This document shows, piece after piece, positions 1 through 11,009 of a stretch of DNA of 64,000 nt. Position 1 is the first letter of the stretch. Each line of letters begins with the position of its first letter. A program made the position numbers and the translations under genes. Below the pieces are notes generated by a model. The model was not told the origin of the DNA, made no database searches, and saw nothing but the letters and a program-made list of their open reading frames with translations. This DNA comes from Lolium rigidum (lineage: Eukaryota > Streptophyta > Magnoliopsida > Poales > Poaceae): assembly GCF_022539505.1 (NCBI RefSeq), contig NC_061511.1, forward strand, positions 34,420,620 through 34,484,619, in the 5' to 3' direction.

Positions 1-760
1 TTATGTTATCTACAGAAAAGTTTTTTTTTTGTATACCTTTGCATGGAGAATAGAGGTTTGATTAATTTCTTCTTAAAATTTGTGCGTGTAAAAACACATG
101 TTTGGACAACTTGTATTTGTTGTCATTACAAAATATAGGACAATTGTAACTTTGAAAGAACATACAGTATTATCTTTGCAAAATCCAATCTAGAAATTAT
201 GTGAGACTTTCCATTTTGGTGAATCTACGTCAAATTGTGTTAACATATATTTAGTATTTTTTTTTTCAAATACTACATAGAAGATACAGTAAGATTTGGG
301 TTAGAGGCTAGGGCTAGGTGGTGTTTGATTCTGGCTGTGCTCCACTGTGGCACCCCGGTAGATTGGTTCTGTCAGTGTTAGTGTGTTGCACGTTTGTGCA
401 AACTATGACAATTGACAATAATTATTGTAACAATATGTCAAAATTCTTTCTAGTTTCTAATGATTCTCAGGTAATTAATTATTTTATATTTGGACCTGGG
501 GTTTCAAGCATCAGCTTTAGTTTTCTTCTTATGTACTGTACTTAGTAATTTAAAATTTTATATTATGATGATGAAAAGAAATTAGCATCACACATATATG
601 TGAAAAATCCTAACTCTGCAACCGATGCCTGAGGAATGTTGCCGGCAACAGGGAATCTCGTCAGCGAGTATCGATGTGCCATTTTTGCAGACTCGCACTA
701 GCATATTCATCAACGTGATTCTCTAACATTGTTGTTATTCTAATGCGTGTTATATCGTAG
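1..760 (+). other. Upstream intron or unresolved 5' part of the ABCG gene
   Basis: This AT-rich stretch precedes the first ABCG exon I can read. The acceptor at 751-760 ends in CGTAG, so at least its right part is intron. I looked for an upstream ABCG exon (the linker after the ATP-binding domain) and could not place one convincingly. The Walker A, LSGGQ and Walker B motifs expected further upstream are not in the window, so the 5' two-thirds of the gene presumably lies beyond the left edge. No repeat with clear ends was seen. Confidence 0.5.
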
Positions 761-2391
761 GGAGGAGCTTCCTTCAGAAGGAGGGAACAAGCTAGCTTCT
801 CTACGAAGCTCCTTGTGCTTACTCGTAGGTCATTCATGAATATGCACAGGGACATAGGATACTACTGGATGCGTTTGGGTGTTTATGTCGGCATTGGCCT
901 TTGTCTTGGCACTATCTTCTACCAAGTTGGGAACAGTTACAGTTCTATCCAGGTAAATAATATGATTTATTGATGATGCGAAAGGTTTTATACATATTAA
1001 TAGACCTGATCATTTTCATATTTTTCAGACAAGATGTTCAATAATAATGTATACGACGGCACTTCTAACTTTCATGGCAATTGGAGGATTCCCCTCTTTC
1101 GTAGAGGATATAAAGGTTATTTCATTTCAATCAAAGCAGAATTGCAATAGCACTAATTAATCCGCTAACGTAATTATATTCAGATATGGATAGATCCACT
1201 TTCACATCCGTATTTTCTTCAGTAACCAATATCACATTTGTACTTCTATATGTAATATAAATCTGGATATTTTCCACGTCAATTTCATTTTTGGTCAGAT
1301 GTGGATATTTCCATCACTATTTTTTGTTTCTTTAATATGAGCAACGATAATTCGGATTATCCACTGTCACTTTTCACCCCTAGTGGTTAATATGTCTAGT
1401 TTCAGCATGTATAAGTGAACTATGGACCCTTCTTGATTAGCAAACTATAACACAAATCGGGTCCACTTACTGAAAATAGTCTTTCATCGTACACTTTAAC
1501 CCAACAATTTCACAGTGGATCATGGTTTAGTGCACCTTTAAAATAAACTGGTGTATAAAGACTAAGGGCAATGTCATCTTATTTACAACCACTTGACAGT
1601 CTACTAATGATGGAATTGGTGTATTTGCACCCGGTAGTCTATTTGGAATCTGGGAAAATTTTGAGATGTAGACGGACATTTTACAAAGTTTTCAGTGACA
1701 TATGGAATTTACTCCAAAATTAACTCACTATGTTGTTGCACTTCTTTACTTTACAACTCAGGTATTCAAAAGGGAGAGGATGAGTGGCCACTATGGAGTA
1801 GCAGAGTTCGTGATCTCAAATACGTTGTCAGCCACTCCATACCTGGCCCTCATCGCCGTGATCCCCGGTGCAATGCTGTACTACCTGACGGGGCTCACCA
1901 AAGGGACCGACCACTTCGCCTACTTCGTCATTACCCTATGCATGTGCACGTTGCTAGTCGAGAGCATCATGATGATCATCGCCGCCCTCGTTCCGGACTT
2001 CCTGATGGGCATCATCGTTGGGGCTGGGGTGCAAGGAGTGTTGATGCTCAATGGCGGCTTCTTTCGCCTCCCCCATGAGCTCCCTAAGCCGGTGTGGAAG
2101 TACCCTTTCTACTACATCTCCTTCCACAAGTACGCGGTGCAGGGGTTGTACAAGAATGAGTTCATGGGGCTGACCTTCCCGAGCGACCAGCTGGTTCAGG
2201 CCAACACGACCATTAGTGGCATTCAGGTGCTGCAAGAGAAGCTGGAGGTCGAGATGGGGTACTCCAAATGGGTGGACATTCTTATACTCTTTGGGATGAT
2301 GGTGATATACAGGCTGATCTTCTTTGTTGTTGTGAAGATTGGGGAGGAAGTCAGGCCAAAGATGAGGAAAATGAGAAGGAAACAGATATAG
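761..2391 (+). CDS. ABCG (WBC) half-transporter, 3' part, three exons (partial)
   Basis: Exons 761-952, 1029-1115 and 1762-2391 join in phase 0 with GT-AG introns and encode the C-terminal ~300 residues of an ABC transporter G-family half-transporter. The visible protein is the transmembrane domain. It has the RRSFMNMHRDIGYYW lead into TM1, the family signature GGFPSFVEDIK across the second junction, then RERMSGHYGV. Multiple hydrophobic helices follow, with the conserved GFFRLPHELPKPVWKYP and YISFHKYAVQG segments before the last helix. It stops on a basic tail (KMRKMRRKQI). These motifs are typical of plant ABCG11/ABCG15-type exporters of cutin, wax or sporopollenin precursors at the plasma membrane; the actual substrate cannot be read here. 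The ATPase half is off the left edge. No frameshift or stop is seen, so this looks functional. It converges on the F-box gene. Confidence 0.88.
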
Positions 2392-2955
2392 CTGCAATAT
2401 GTTTAATTTATTTTCCCACTATCATGTATATACCTTTTAAACATGTCCTTGGCTACAGGAAGATGCTCCAATCTATGGCATACTTATGGGATCTACCTAG
2501 CCGTGCAACACTACCGATTCATAGTTGAGGCATTTCATCAAGCTTCTGGCAGGTATTGTTGCAACATACATGCTATGCAACACATGTATCTTAGTTCGGA
2601 AACAAAGTTGCAGAAGAGAATACAATGCACCCAGAAAAATAAATAGAAACACAAGTCCATGTCACCCTCCAGACGGCATTCATTCCATGTATAAATGTGG
2701 AAGGATATTTCAATGGCATGTGGCAAATTGCGATTCCCCTAGAGATCACAGTGTTCGTTTGGATGAGAGCTAGAGCTGCTAACATCAGGAACTGATCGCA
2801 GTACATGTTACCGTTATTCTAGAAACAAAGATGGACAATACAGGACACGAGAATTAGTTTTACTTTCAGACCTGACATGTCAATTACTCAACAAACAGGA
2901 ACAGAAACAGTTGAACCTTGCTCCCAAAAGAATATGAGCTACCAGTGTCAGAGTC
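2392..2955. other. Convergent 3' intergenic region
   Basis: This 564-bp spacer lies between the stop codons of the ABCG gene (+) and the F-box gene (-), so it should hold both 3' UTRs. I see no coding signature, transposon end or RNA gene in it. Confidence 0.6.
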
Positions 2956-5682
2956 CTAGTCTACTGGAACATACAAAATCTTCTCGGAATGGCGGTACAC
3001 GAAGAATCCCATACATACCTCTGGCGGGGAGAAGCTCAGTAACTTCTGGCAGAACTCCTTAATGTCCCTGCTTTCAGTGATTGACTCGTCGAAAGTTACT
3101 GTCATCTGCTTTAGCACCGTTGCCCAGCTGAACAACCGCTCCATGAAAGCAAGTTCATGTTCAGTTCCTCTCAGGTTACTGATTTCTGCTTCTTGGAGGC
3201 AATCCATCATGAGCTCCTCAGATTTCCAGTTTGGTGGCTGACCACAAGGGCAATCTGATGGGCAGGCTTCCTGAAACAGGGGATATCAACCTAGTAAGAT
3301 TAACTGATATGGTTTAATGACATAAAATTTGCCGTCCAGAAGTCGAGAAAATAACAAATGGAAATATGTTTATGTATTGCACAAACTGTGATTGTGCTGT
3401 GCAAATTAGAAGATATTACTATAAAGTTACACGAGGACTGAGGTATCATGCTACAGATATAAGATGACCCATTTGTTTAAAATATGTTCCAGGGCTTCTT
3501 TTTTGATGGAATCTTCACAAACTGCATGGCATAAGCTTAGTAAAGATTTTTCTTAGAAGCTGACTCTAATCATGTTATCAAGATTAAGCAAACAAATCAA
3601 AACATTCTCAAGTTCCCACAAAGTGCTTGAAATTTCCAGCAATAATAAAATTCTTTGAAAAAATGATACCACCAACTCAAGTAGTATTGCCACTTTGTCA
3701 AACTTGAAGAGCAGAGTGTTGTAAATGAGAGATACATAAGCCATATATTACAATAGATACTAAAACTTAAAGAGCAGAGTACCAACATCAGCCCCCACCT
3801 GGAGTCGGCAGCTAGCATAGCATGCCTAGCTGTGCCAAGAAATGCAAATGCATAATGCTTCTAGGTAGCATCACTCAAGTAACAGACTAACAATTCAAAA
3901 ATTAGAGGTAAAGAAGTTGAAGGATATGCTTACGTCAAAGTGGCCAGGAGTATCAACCGCCAGTTTTCTTACACCAGTACACATCCTGAGGACATGGAAC
4001 AAGCAGGCTCCAAAGGAATGTGCGTGTGCCGTTATAACAATGGACAAGAATGTAATGTCAGGGAGCCTTGTTATGTCCTCCATCAAGTATTCATTGACAC
4101 GCATGCACTGCATGTTCATAAGAATCACATAAAACAGTCACAGAAGGACACAAACATCTTATTTACAAAATGATTAGCACACAAACATGGTTGCTATTAT
4201 AAGCTAACGAATTAGTTTGATAGTGATAATAAAGCTTGTCAAAATTGATCATGGTTGTTTGATTTATTGCAGCTCCTCAGGGCTCATGTCTCCTTGAGCA
4301 ACTACTAGTAAGCGAGCACATGCAAAACAGGTCCCGGTCATGCCAATTATGTTACAGTTTTACTTAAATGTAGAAAACGCTATTCACAAATTGAAGACAA
4401 CTCAGCCATGTTTAAATGGGTGAGAATTTGCATGGCTATATCCAAAACAGACTCCACTTGAACTCTAAGTTTCTCCGTTTGCCTTGTCATCGATCGAGTA
4501 TTGACTTGGTAGCATGTTGCAATGATGGAATAGGCACCACATGAGGAAGGAATAACTCACCGGCAGATAGTCCACTCTGAGGTTTAGCTTGTGTATGACC
4601 TTGAAGCGCTGCAACAGCATCAGGGTGTCGGTATTGTACATAATAAAGTCATCCATCAGGAAACCGATGTCATCATCCATCAGGAAATCGGTGTCATCCA
4701 TGAAGTCATCCGTTCCGTACTGAAGAAACACATCGATGTCCAGACAATGGAGATGCATCATCTCACCAAGCTCGACATATTTTGGATGCCAAGTATTCTT
4801 CTTCCACTTGAGCACCAATAGCTGAGGAGCTGAGATTCTCGAGACCAGCAGACTCATACCGTGACCGCCGAGGAGGCAGGAGCTCAGAGTTAGCTCTTCA
4901 AGAGCTGGCGCTCTGACAGTTAGCTGCTGATGGTTACGCAAATCACTCAGCTCCATCTGTAGCAGAGACTCTGAGTGGACGGTCAGTTTGGTGAAGCCTT
5001 TGAGATTCCTCAGCTCCATCTGCCGGAGCGACCCCGAGTGGATGGCGACGTTGCCCATACATCTGGCGTCACGGATGGCCAGTCTCTGCAGCGCTGGGCA
5101 CCGCCGCGAAGAAATAACGTCGGTGAGTCGATCCGGGCTGTATATCCAGACGTGGTCAAGGGAGAGCTCGATGAGCTGGGCGAAAACACCAGAAGCCGGC
5201 ATGGTGAGGCCAAGAAACCCTAGGCTGAGCCTGATGGAGGTGGCGTTCTGGAAGCATGGGAGCTCGAAGCCGCCTCTTTCTTCAGACGAGCTACTGCTAC
5301 GTATGATGTTGCGAAAGATCAGATCTCCGGAGAGGCGGGGCGCGACGGTTTGGAGCCAGGCCGCCACGGAGTAGGGCGAGGCGTCCTGGGCGACGGCGGC
5401 TAGGTGGAGGATGGCCGGCGCCTCGTTGGCGGCGAGAGCGGGGCGTATGCGGCGAGGGTCGGTGGCGTCCGAGAAGTGGATCTCCGGGAGGAGGGTCCAG
5501 ATGCGGCGCCAGCGGCGAGAGAGGATGCTGGTCCAAGCAGCGAAGGCCGTGTCACGGAGCTTGAGAAGGATGTGGATAAGGACGTCGTCGGGCAACGCGC
5601 TCAGGTGGTCCTCGCTGCCGGTCACGGCGAGCTTCGCCCGCTTCGAGTTGGGGGCGGCCTCCTCGTCGCCGCCGTGGTCCAT
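2956..5682 (-). CDS. F-box/LRR protein with C-terminal FBD domain
   Basis: Three exons on the minus strand (5682-4561, 4107-3934, 3270-2956) join in phase 0 with GT-AG introns to give about 536 residues. I chose the ATG at 5682 because the protein then starts MDHGGDEEAAP just before the F-box; an upstream in-frame ATG at 5901 adds only low-complexity sequence. The F-box lies at residues ~25-65 (LSALPDDVLIHILLKL, then SRRWRRIW). Leucine-rich stretches follow to ~residue 370. Exon 3 holds the FBD domain: CPCGQPPNWK, EAEISNLRGTEHELAFMERL, then LLSFSPPEVCMGFFVY. Family knowledge: the F-box binds SKP1 in an SCF ubiquitin ligase and the LRR/FBD part selects substrates. Grass FBD genes evolve fast and the substrate is unknown. 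Exon 1 carries a short in-frame Asp-rich repeat near 4630-4710. Confidence 0.87.
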
Positions 5683-7193
5683 GAAGGAGGAGGGGTTTGC
5701 TTCTTTGAGGTCCACGGAGGAGGGATTTGGATTTGGGGATAGCGCGTCAGATGGAGCTAGGAAGGGTGGCGGCCGGCGGCCGGCGGCGGGGAACGGGTTG
5801 GAGTCGCCGCCGTGTAGCGGCTGCCGACGGGGAAAACGGCGGCGTGGGGGTCGCCTGAGCTGCGAATAATCGGTTGGGAATTCCCGGACGGCCCAACCCA
5901 ACCAGCCGTAAACAAGTCAGCCCACGCCGACAATAAAATTACGATTTGCTGCAACACTTCAATTTACACATGAAATTCAGTTGTGATTGGTGGCTCGAAA
6001 TATGAGTGTATTATACTCCCTCTTATTAATTTGTATATATGACTATCTCATATTGACGATAATATTTTGCATTCACATAAAAGAACTATAATATGGTCAT
6101 GTAGATCCATTTATTATGTGCCACATGCTATATATTTATCTTAAGATTTCAACTTGCCACACTATGTCCACTTTCTAGCTCACCCTTCTTTGCCGGTGTT
6201 TGTACAAACTCATCTAGAAAAATAGTGCCAGCTCGTCGTTGATTACAACCCAGTGTGTGAGCTTTTGACGGTCGAGAAGGTGTCGTTTTCTAGCTGTGCA
6301 CAACATACTTCCATATACTCCCTCGGCTCCACTTAACCGTCGTGAGGGTTCTTTTGCGAAAATCCCCTCCATGTTTATCCGAACTTCACATTCTCTGTCT
6401 CACCACACTCATTCCACCACCTTCTCCCTCCCCCGCATTCCACTTCCACCACTACTGCTCCGCCAACACCGTGCAGCTCCCTCCTCCTGCTCCACTCCCA
6501 CGTGTAGCTCCCCTGCTCCACTTCCCTATGCATCCATCCACTCCCAGATTGTGCCTAAAAAATCCATTATTGGCGATGTTGCCCACGTGCAACCTTTCTA
6601 TCCTAAAGATGAACCCGAGTGAACAAGGAGATTATACAAAGTTAGTGGGCCGTGTGCATCCCTATATGATTTATTTTTATTGTTGGCATGTTAAAATCGA
6701 TCAGCATGTATTTCTTCCCGATCCTATTGTATTTTCTATTCTAAGTTTTCCAATGACATTGATGGGCAATGGAGAATACCAATCCGTAGCCCAAAACCCA
6801 CACCCATCTTACAAATTGTAATAGGAAAAGGGAAAATCAATTGGGGGACTACGAGAAGGGTCACAATCTTTGTGCCACTTATACTATTGATTCTAAATTT
6901 CTAGATGATGTTGATAGGCAATAGAGAATATCAAACCACGCGTTACTCACAATTGTCCTCAAAAGTTGTAATGGCAAAAGGAAATGAAATGAAACTAAGC
7001 ATTCTTGTTTGCTAAAAGTAAACTCCTTAGATAAGGTAAACTTATAGACATCAAATGGTTAATTACTAAAACTAGCACAATAAACTCAGACAACTTAGTC
7101 AATTATATTTTTATTTTAGTTCTTTGAACCCGTAACCCATCTATTTTCGGTACTCACAATCCAAAGGCAGGGGAACCCAAAGAAGGCTTAGTG
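5683..7193. other. F-box promoter side and intergenic DNA up to the LTR island
   Basis: The first ~300 bp are the GC-rich 5' flank of the F-box gene. The rest is AT-rich and carries no convincing gene. One Stowaway-like end (ctccctc) occurs near 6018, but I found no matching partner. Several short open frames at 6296-6820 have no recognisable protein features. Confidence 0.5.
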
Positions 7194-7198
7194 AGGTT

Positions 7199-8642
7199 TG
7201 ATACGTCTCCAACGTATCTATAATTTCTTATGTTCCATGCTAGTTTTATGATAATATCTACATGTTTTATCCATACTTTATATCGTTTTGATGCATTTTT
7301 CGGAACTAACCTATTAACAAGATGCCACAGTGCCAGTTCCTGTTTTCTGTTGTTTTTGGTTCCAGAAAGGCTGTTCGGGCAATATTCTCGGAATTGGACG
7401 AAACAAAAGCCCACGATCTTATATTTCACGGAAGGTTCCAGAAGTCCGAAGGGGAGACGAGGAAGGGCAGCAGGGGACCCACACCATATGGCGGCGCGGG
7501 TGGCCCCTGGCCGCGCCAGCCTATGGGGAGGGGGCCCCCTGGCTCCTCCGACTCCGCCTCTTCGCCAATAAAACCCATCGTGACCTAAAAACCCGAGACC
7601 AATTGACGAAACTCCAGAAAGACTCCAGGGATGCCGCCGCCATCGCGAAACTCCGTTTCGGGGGACAGAAGTCTCTGTTCCGGCACGCCGCCGGGACGGG
7701 GAAGTGCCCCCGGAAGTCATCTCCATCGACACCACCGTCATCTTCATCGCCGTTGCTGTCTCCCATGATGAGGAGGGAGTAGTCCTCCCCCGAGGCTGAG
7801 GGCTCTACCGGTAGCTATGTGGTTCATCTCTCTCTCCCATGGTGTGATCTTTATGTGATCATGAGCTTTGTATCACTATTAATCTATGTGCTACTCTAGT
7901 GATGTTATTAAAGTAGTCTATTCCTCCTTCATGATGTAAAGTTGACAGTGTGTGCATCATGTAGTACTTGGCGTAGGTTATGATTGTGATCTCTTGTAGA
8001 TTATGAAGTTAACTATTACTGTGCACTCTAGAGGTCACTTTAATATGAACTCCGGATTCACTCCATGGTGTGACGGTGACAGTGTGCGCATCGTGTGTGA
8101 TTCCTTTATGAAGTTGTGGAGCTTGTTTACTCCGGCTTGAGGGTGCTCTTGTAGCCCTACACAATGAATGGTGTTTGTTATCCAACAAGAGAGTGTTTGA
8201 AGTAGCACAAAGGAAGAGAAGTTATTTATTTATGTGATCATTGTTGAGAGTGTCCACTAGTGAAAGTATGATCCCTAGGCCTTGTTTCCAAATATCGAAT
8301 CACCGTTTATTTACTATTCTACTGCATGTTTACTTGCTGCCATATTTATTTCAGATTGTTATTACCACTCATATTCATCCATATCACTTGCATTTTACTA
8401 TCTCTTCGTCGAACTAGTGCACCTATACATCTGACAAGTGTATTAGGTGTGTTGGGGACACAAGAGACTTCTTGTATCGTAATTGCGGGGTTGCTTGAGA
8501 GGGATATCTTTGACCTCTACCTCCACTGAGTTCGATAAACCTTGGGTGATTCACTTAAGGGAAACTTGCTGTCTGTTCTACAAACCTCTCGCTCTTGGAG
8601 GCCCAACACTGTCTACAGGAATAGAAGCGTGCGTAGACATCA
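7199..8642 (+). repeat. 5' LTR of element 1
   Basis: This 1,444-bp LTR starts TGATACGTCTCC and ends GACATCA. It matches 13625-15065 almost throughout. At the expected TATA position it reads CCAATAAAA (7565-7573), whereas the 3' copy reads CCTATAAAA. Confidence 0.93.
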
Positions 8643-8652
8643 AGCTATTTTT

Positions 8653-8670
8653 TGGCGCCGTTGCTGGGGA
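8653..8670 (+). other. Primer binding site of element 1 (tRNA-Asp type)
   Basis: The sequence TGGCGCCGTTGCTGGGGA lies 10 nt after the 5' LTR. It is complementary to the 3' end of plant tRNA-Asp with one difference (GCT for GCC). Confidence 0.85.
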
Positions 8671-8816
8671 GGTAAGATAAAAGGTATTCACATCCTCCGA
8701 CTACTAAGCTATTTCCTAGCACTGTTGCTGGTGTGTGAGTGCTCGAAGCTATTTCCTTTAGATCCTGAAATTGCATCTTTTTGTTTCTTGTTTTTATTTT
8801 TCACTAGTTAGGCATA

Positions 8817-10240
8817 ATGGAAAACAACAGTGAGCTTTTTAATCTATTTCCTGAGTTAAGATATGAATTGTTTGATGCGAAAATTAAAAAACCTATGGAA
8901 CCTTATTTGCATGATAGTAGCAATGTTATTAGTATGAACGCAATTACTGCTAATGCTATGGAGAAGTCTAAGCTTGGGGAAGCTAGTTTTTGTGATCTTT
9001 TTAGCTTCCCATCTTTAGGGGAGAAAATTTGCTCCGATAATGCTTTATCTCCCGTATGCGATAACTCTAATAATGCTTGTGATATTTTAAATCCACCTAC
9101 TGAAAGTTTTTCTTTCAAGATACCCATGAAAATTATTGAACTTGTTGTGGATAACCGCTATGAAGGGGATGGGACTGTTCATCCTGGAGATCATTTACTG
9201 TTTCTACATGAATTATGCGGGTTATTCAAGTGTGCAGGTATTTCTATGGATGAATTTAGAAATAAATTATTCTCTATGTCGTTGTCTGGTAAAGCGGCGC
9301 ATTGGTATAAACTGCTGAAGGATGGGCATTCTCTTGATTGGAAGGATATTGTGCCTCTATTTTATTCTAAATTCTATCCTCCAAGTGAAATTCACAAAGA
9401 CTGAAACCGCATATATAATTTCTGGCCTCATGATGGAGAGAGTATTGCCCAAGCATGGGAGAGATTGAAGTCTTTAATGCTCAAATGCCCCATTCATGAG
9501 CTTCCTGGTAATATCATCATTGATAATTTCTATGCAAGACTTTCTTTTCAAGATAAAACCTTGTTGGATACTGCTTGTTCTGGATCATTCACACACAACA
9601 AAGAAGAGTTTAAATGGGACCTTCTTGATCGGATTCAGGAGAATACTGAAGGATGGGAGAACGACAAAGGTAGAGAGTCAGGTATAAATTATGATTATGA
9701 ATGCATTGAAACTTTTATGGATACTGATAAATTTCAAAATATGAGTGCTACTTATGGTTTTGACTCTCAAGTTGTTGCAAATCTTTATAAAGATTTTGCC
9801 TCTCATTTTGAATTGCCTAGGAAGAATTTTGATAAGTATCATGAACCTTTTAAAGACACTTGCATGAAGGATGAAACTGTTATTAATGATTGCAATGAAC
9901 ATGTTCAAACTTCGAAAATGCTATTTCCTATAAGCATGTTAATTTTTGTGGAGTTCATAGACCTTGTGAAAAGAATAAAGTTGAAGAAGAATATTGTATC
10001 CATCACAGGAATGAAAAAACTAGAAAGTGGTCTAGGGCTCTAGATGATCTTGGTGAAAAAGTTTGTGCCCTCTATCCTTTTATTTGTGAACTTTGCCATA
10101 GAGTGGGTCATTTTAATTTTCAATGCTCCTCCAATGATAATTCGAACCTTATGAGTGCTGCAAATTTGTATTGTGATGATGAAATCACTCCTAATCAACA
10201 TGATGAACTTACTTTATTTTTGGTGTGTGAAGAGTATTGA
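8817..10240 (+). pseudogene. Decayed gag of element 1 with CCHC zinc knuckle
   Basis: The frame opens at ATG 8817 (MENNSELFNLFPEL) and runs through a retrotransposon gag core (LSGKAAHWYKLL, FYSKFYPPSEIH, AQAWERLKSL). It is cut by an in-frame TGA at 9402-9404 and continues in the same frame at once after it, so this is a single nonsense change, plausibly from a CGA codon by CpG decay. A frame change near 9920-9935 leads into the last part, which contains a CX2CX4HX4C zinc knuckle (CELCHRVGHFNFQC, 10085-10126) and ends at TGA 10240. The gag would package element RNA into virus-like particles. This copy cannot make a full-length product. Confidence 0.85.
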
Positions 10241-11009
10241 GAAAAACTTCTTTGGTGGATATAAGTGCTCTTGATATTAATAGTGTCCTGCATGGGTGTC
10301 TTTCTTATTGCATTGGTAATTGCTACACAAATACTTACATACAAAATATTTTAGAAGATGACACTTTGCCAAAATATGATAGGACCGCTGTGTGTTTTGA
10401 ACTTATTAATGAAAAGGAGGAATCCTCCCAAGTTTCTTCCATTGTTTCTGGAAATAAATCAGGTTATGTGGAGAAGCCTCCCCTCAAGCCTCTTCCTCCT
10501 AAAGAAGGGAGCGAGGAGAAGGAAAAGAAGAAGAAGAAGGGAACGAAGAAGAAGAAGAAGAAGAGGGGGGGATAAAAAGAAAGAGGTAACGGCATATCCC
10601 CGCGTGTATGAGATAACGATAGGTAACCATAAGTATGTTGCTCCTAATGATTATTATGATAATGAATCTAAGTACAATGATCTTCCTATGCCCTTTACCT
10701 ATATTAGTGATTATGATTTAGAAGAGCACACTACTTTTGATATTGAAAATCTCACGGGAAACTAATTCTGAAAATGAGGATGTTAATAATTGCCATAGTA
10801 TTAATACTATCCATGTTTCTTCCCATGACGATATAGAAAGCTCTAAGATTGGGGAAGCTTGTTTTGATGAGCATGATATTTTTAGTCCCCCAAGCATGGA
10901 GGATAAAATTTACTTTGATGATATTTTACCTCCTATATATGATGATTACAATGATGACTATCATATTTTCAGTCAACCTACTATTGAGGAGAAAATTAAT
11001 TATGACTGA
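10237..11009 (+). pseudogene. Degenerate lysine-rich/acidic coding region downstream of gag
   Basis: Three overlapping frames read as one broken coding region: a stretch ending in a lysine run encoded by a purine tract (10496-10570), then YPRVYEITIGNHKYVAPNDYYDNE, then an acidic part ending at TGA 11007-11009. The last part contains SKIGEACFDEHDIF and PPSMEDKI, which repeats a module near the start of gag (SKLGEASFCDLF, 8968-9030) and also occurs in the minus-strand gag at 31457. There is no catalytic motif. Its role is unknown; it may be a duplicated family-specific gag extension. Confidence 0.55.

Noticed and set aside
7154..7747. ~195-codon minus-strand frame in the LTR, repeated at 13583-14173
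   Set aside because: Both copies lie in the LTRs and are similar only because the LTRs are. There is no domain, and the reading extends across the LTR border at 7199.
10496..10570. Purine-rich GAA/AAG run as a possible regulatory or microsatellite feature
   Set aside because: It is explained by a lysine-rich coding stretch in the retrotransposon and shows no regular repeat unit.
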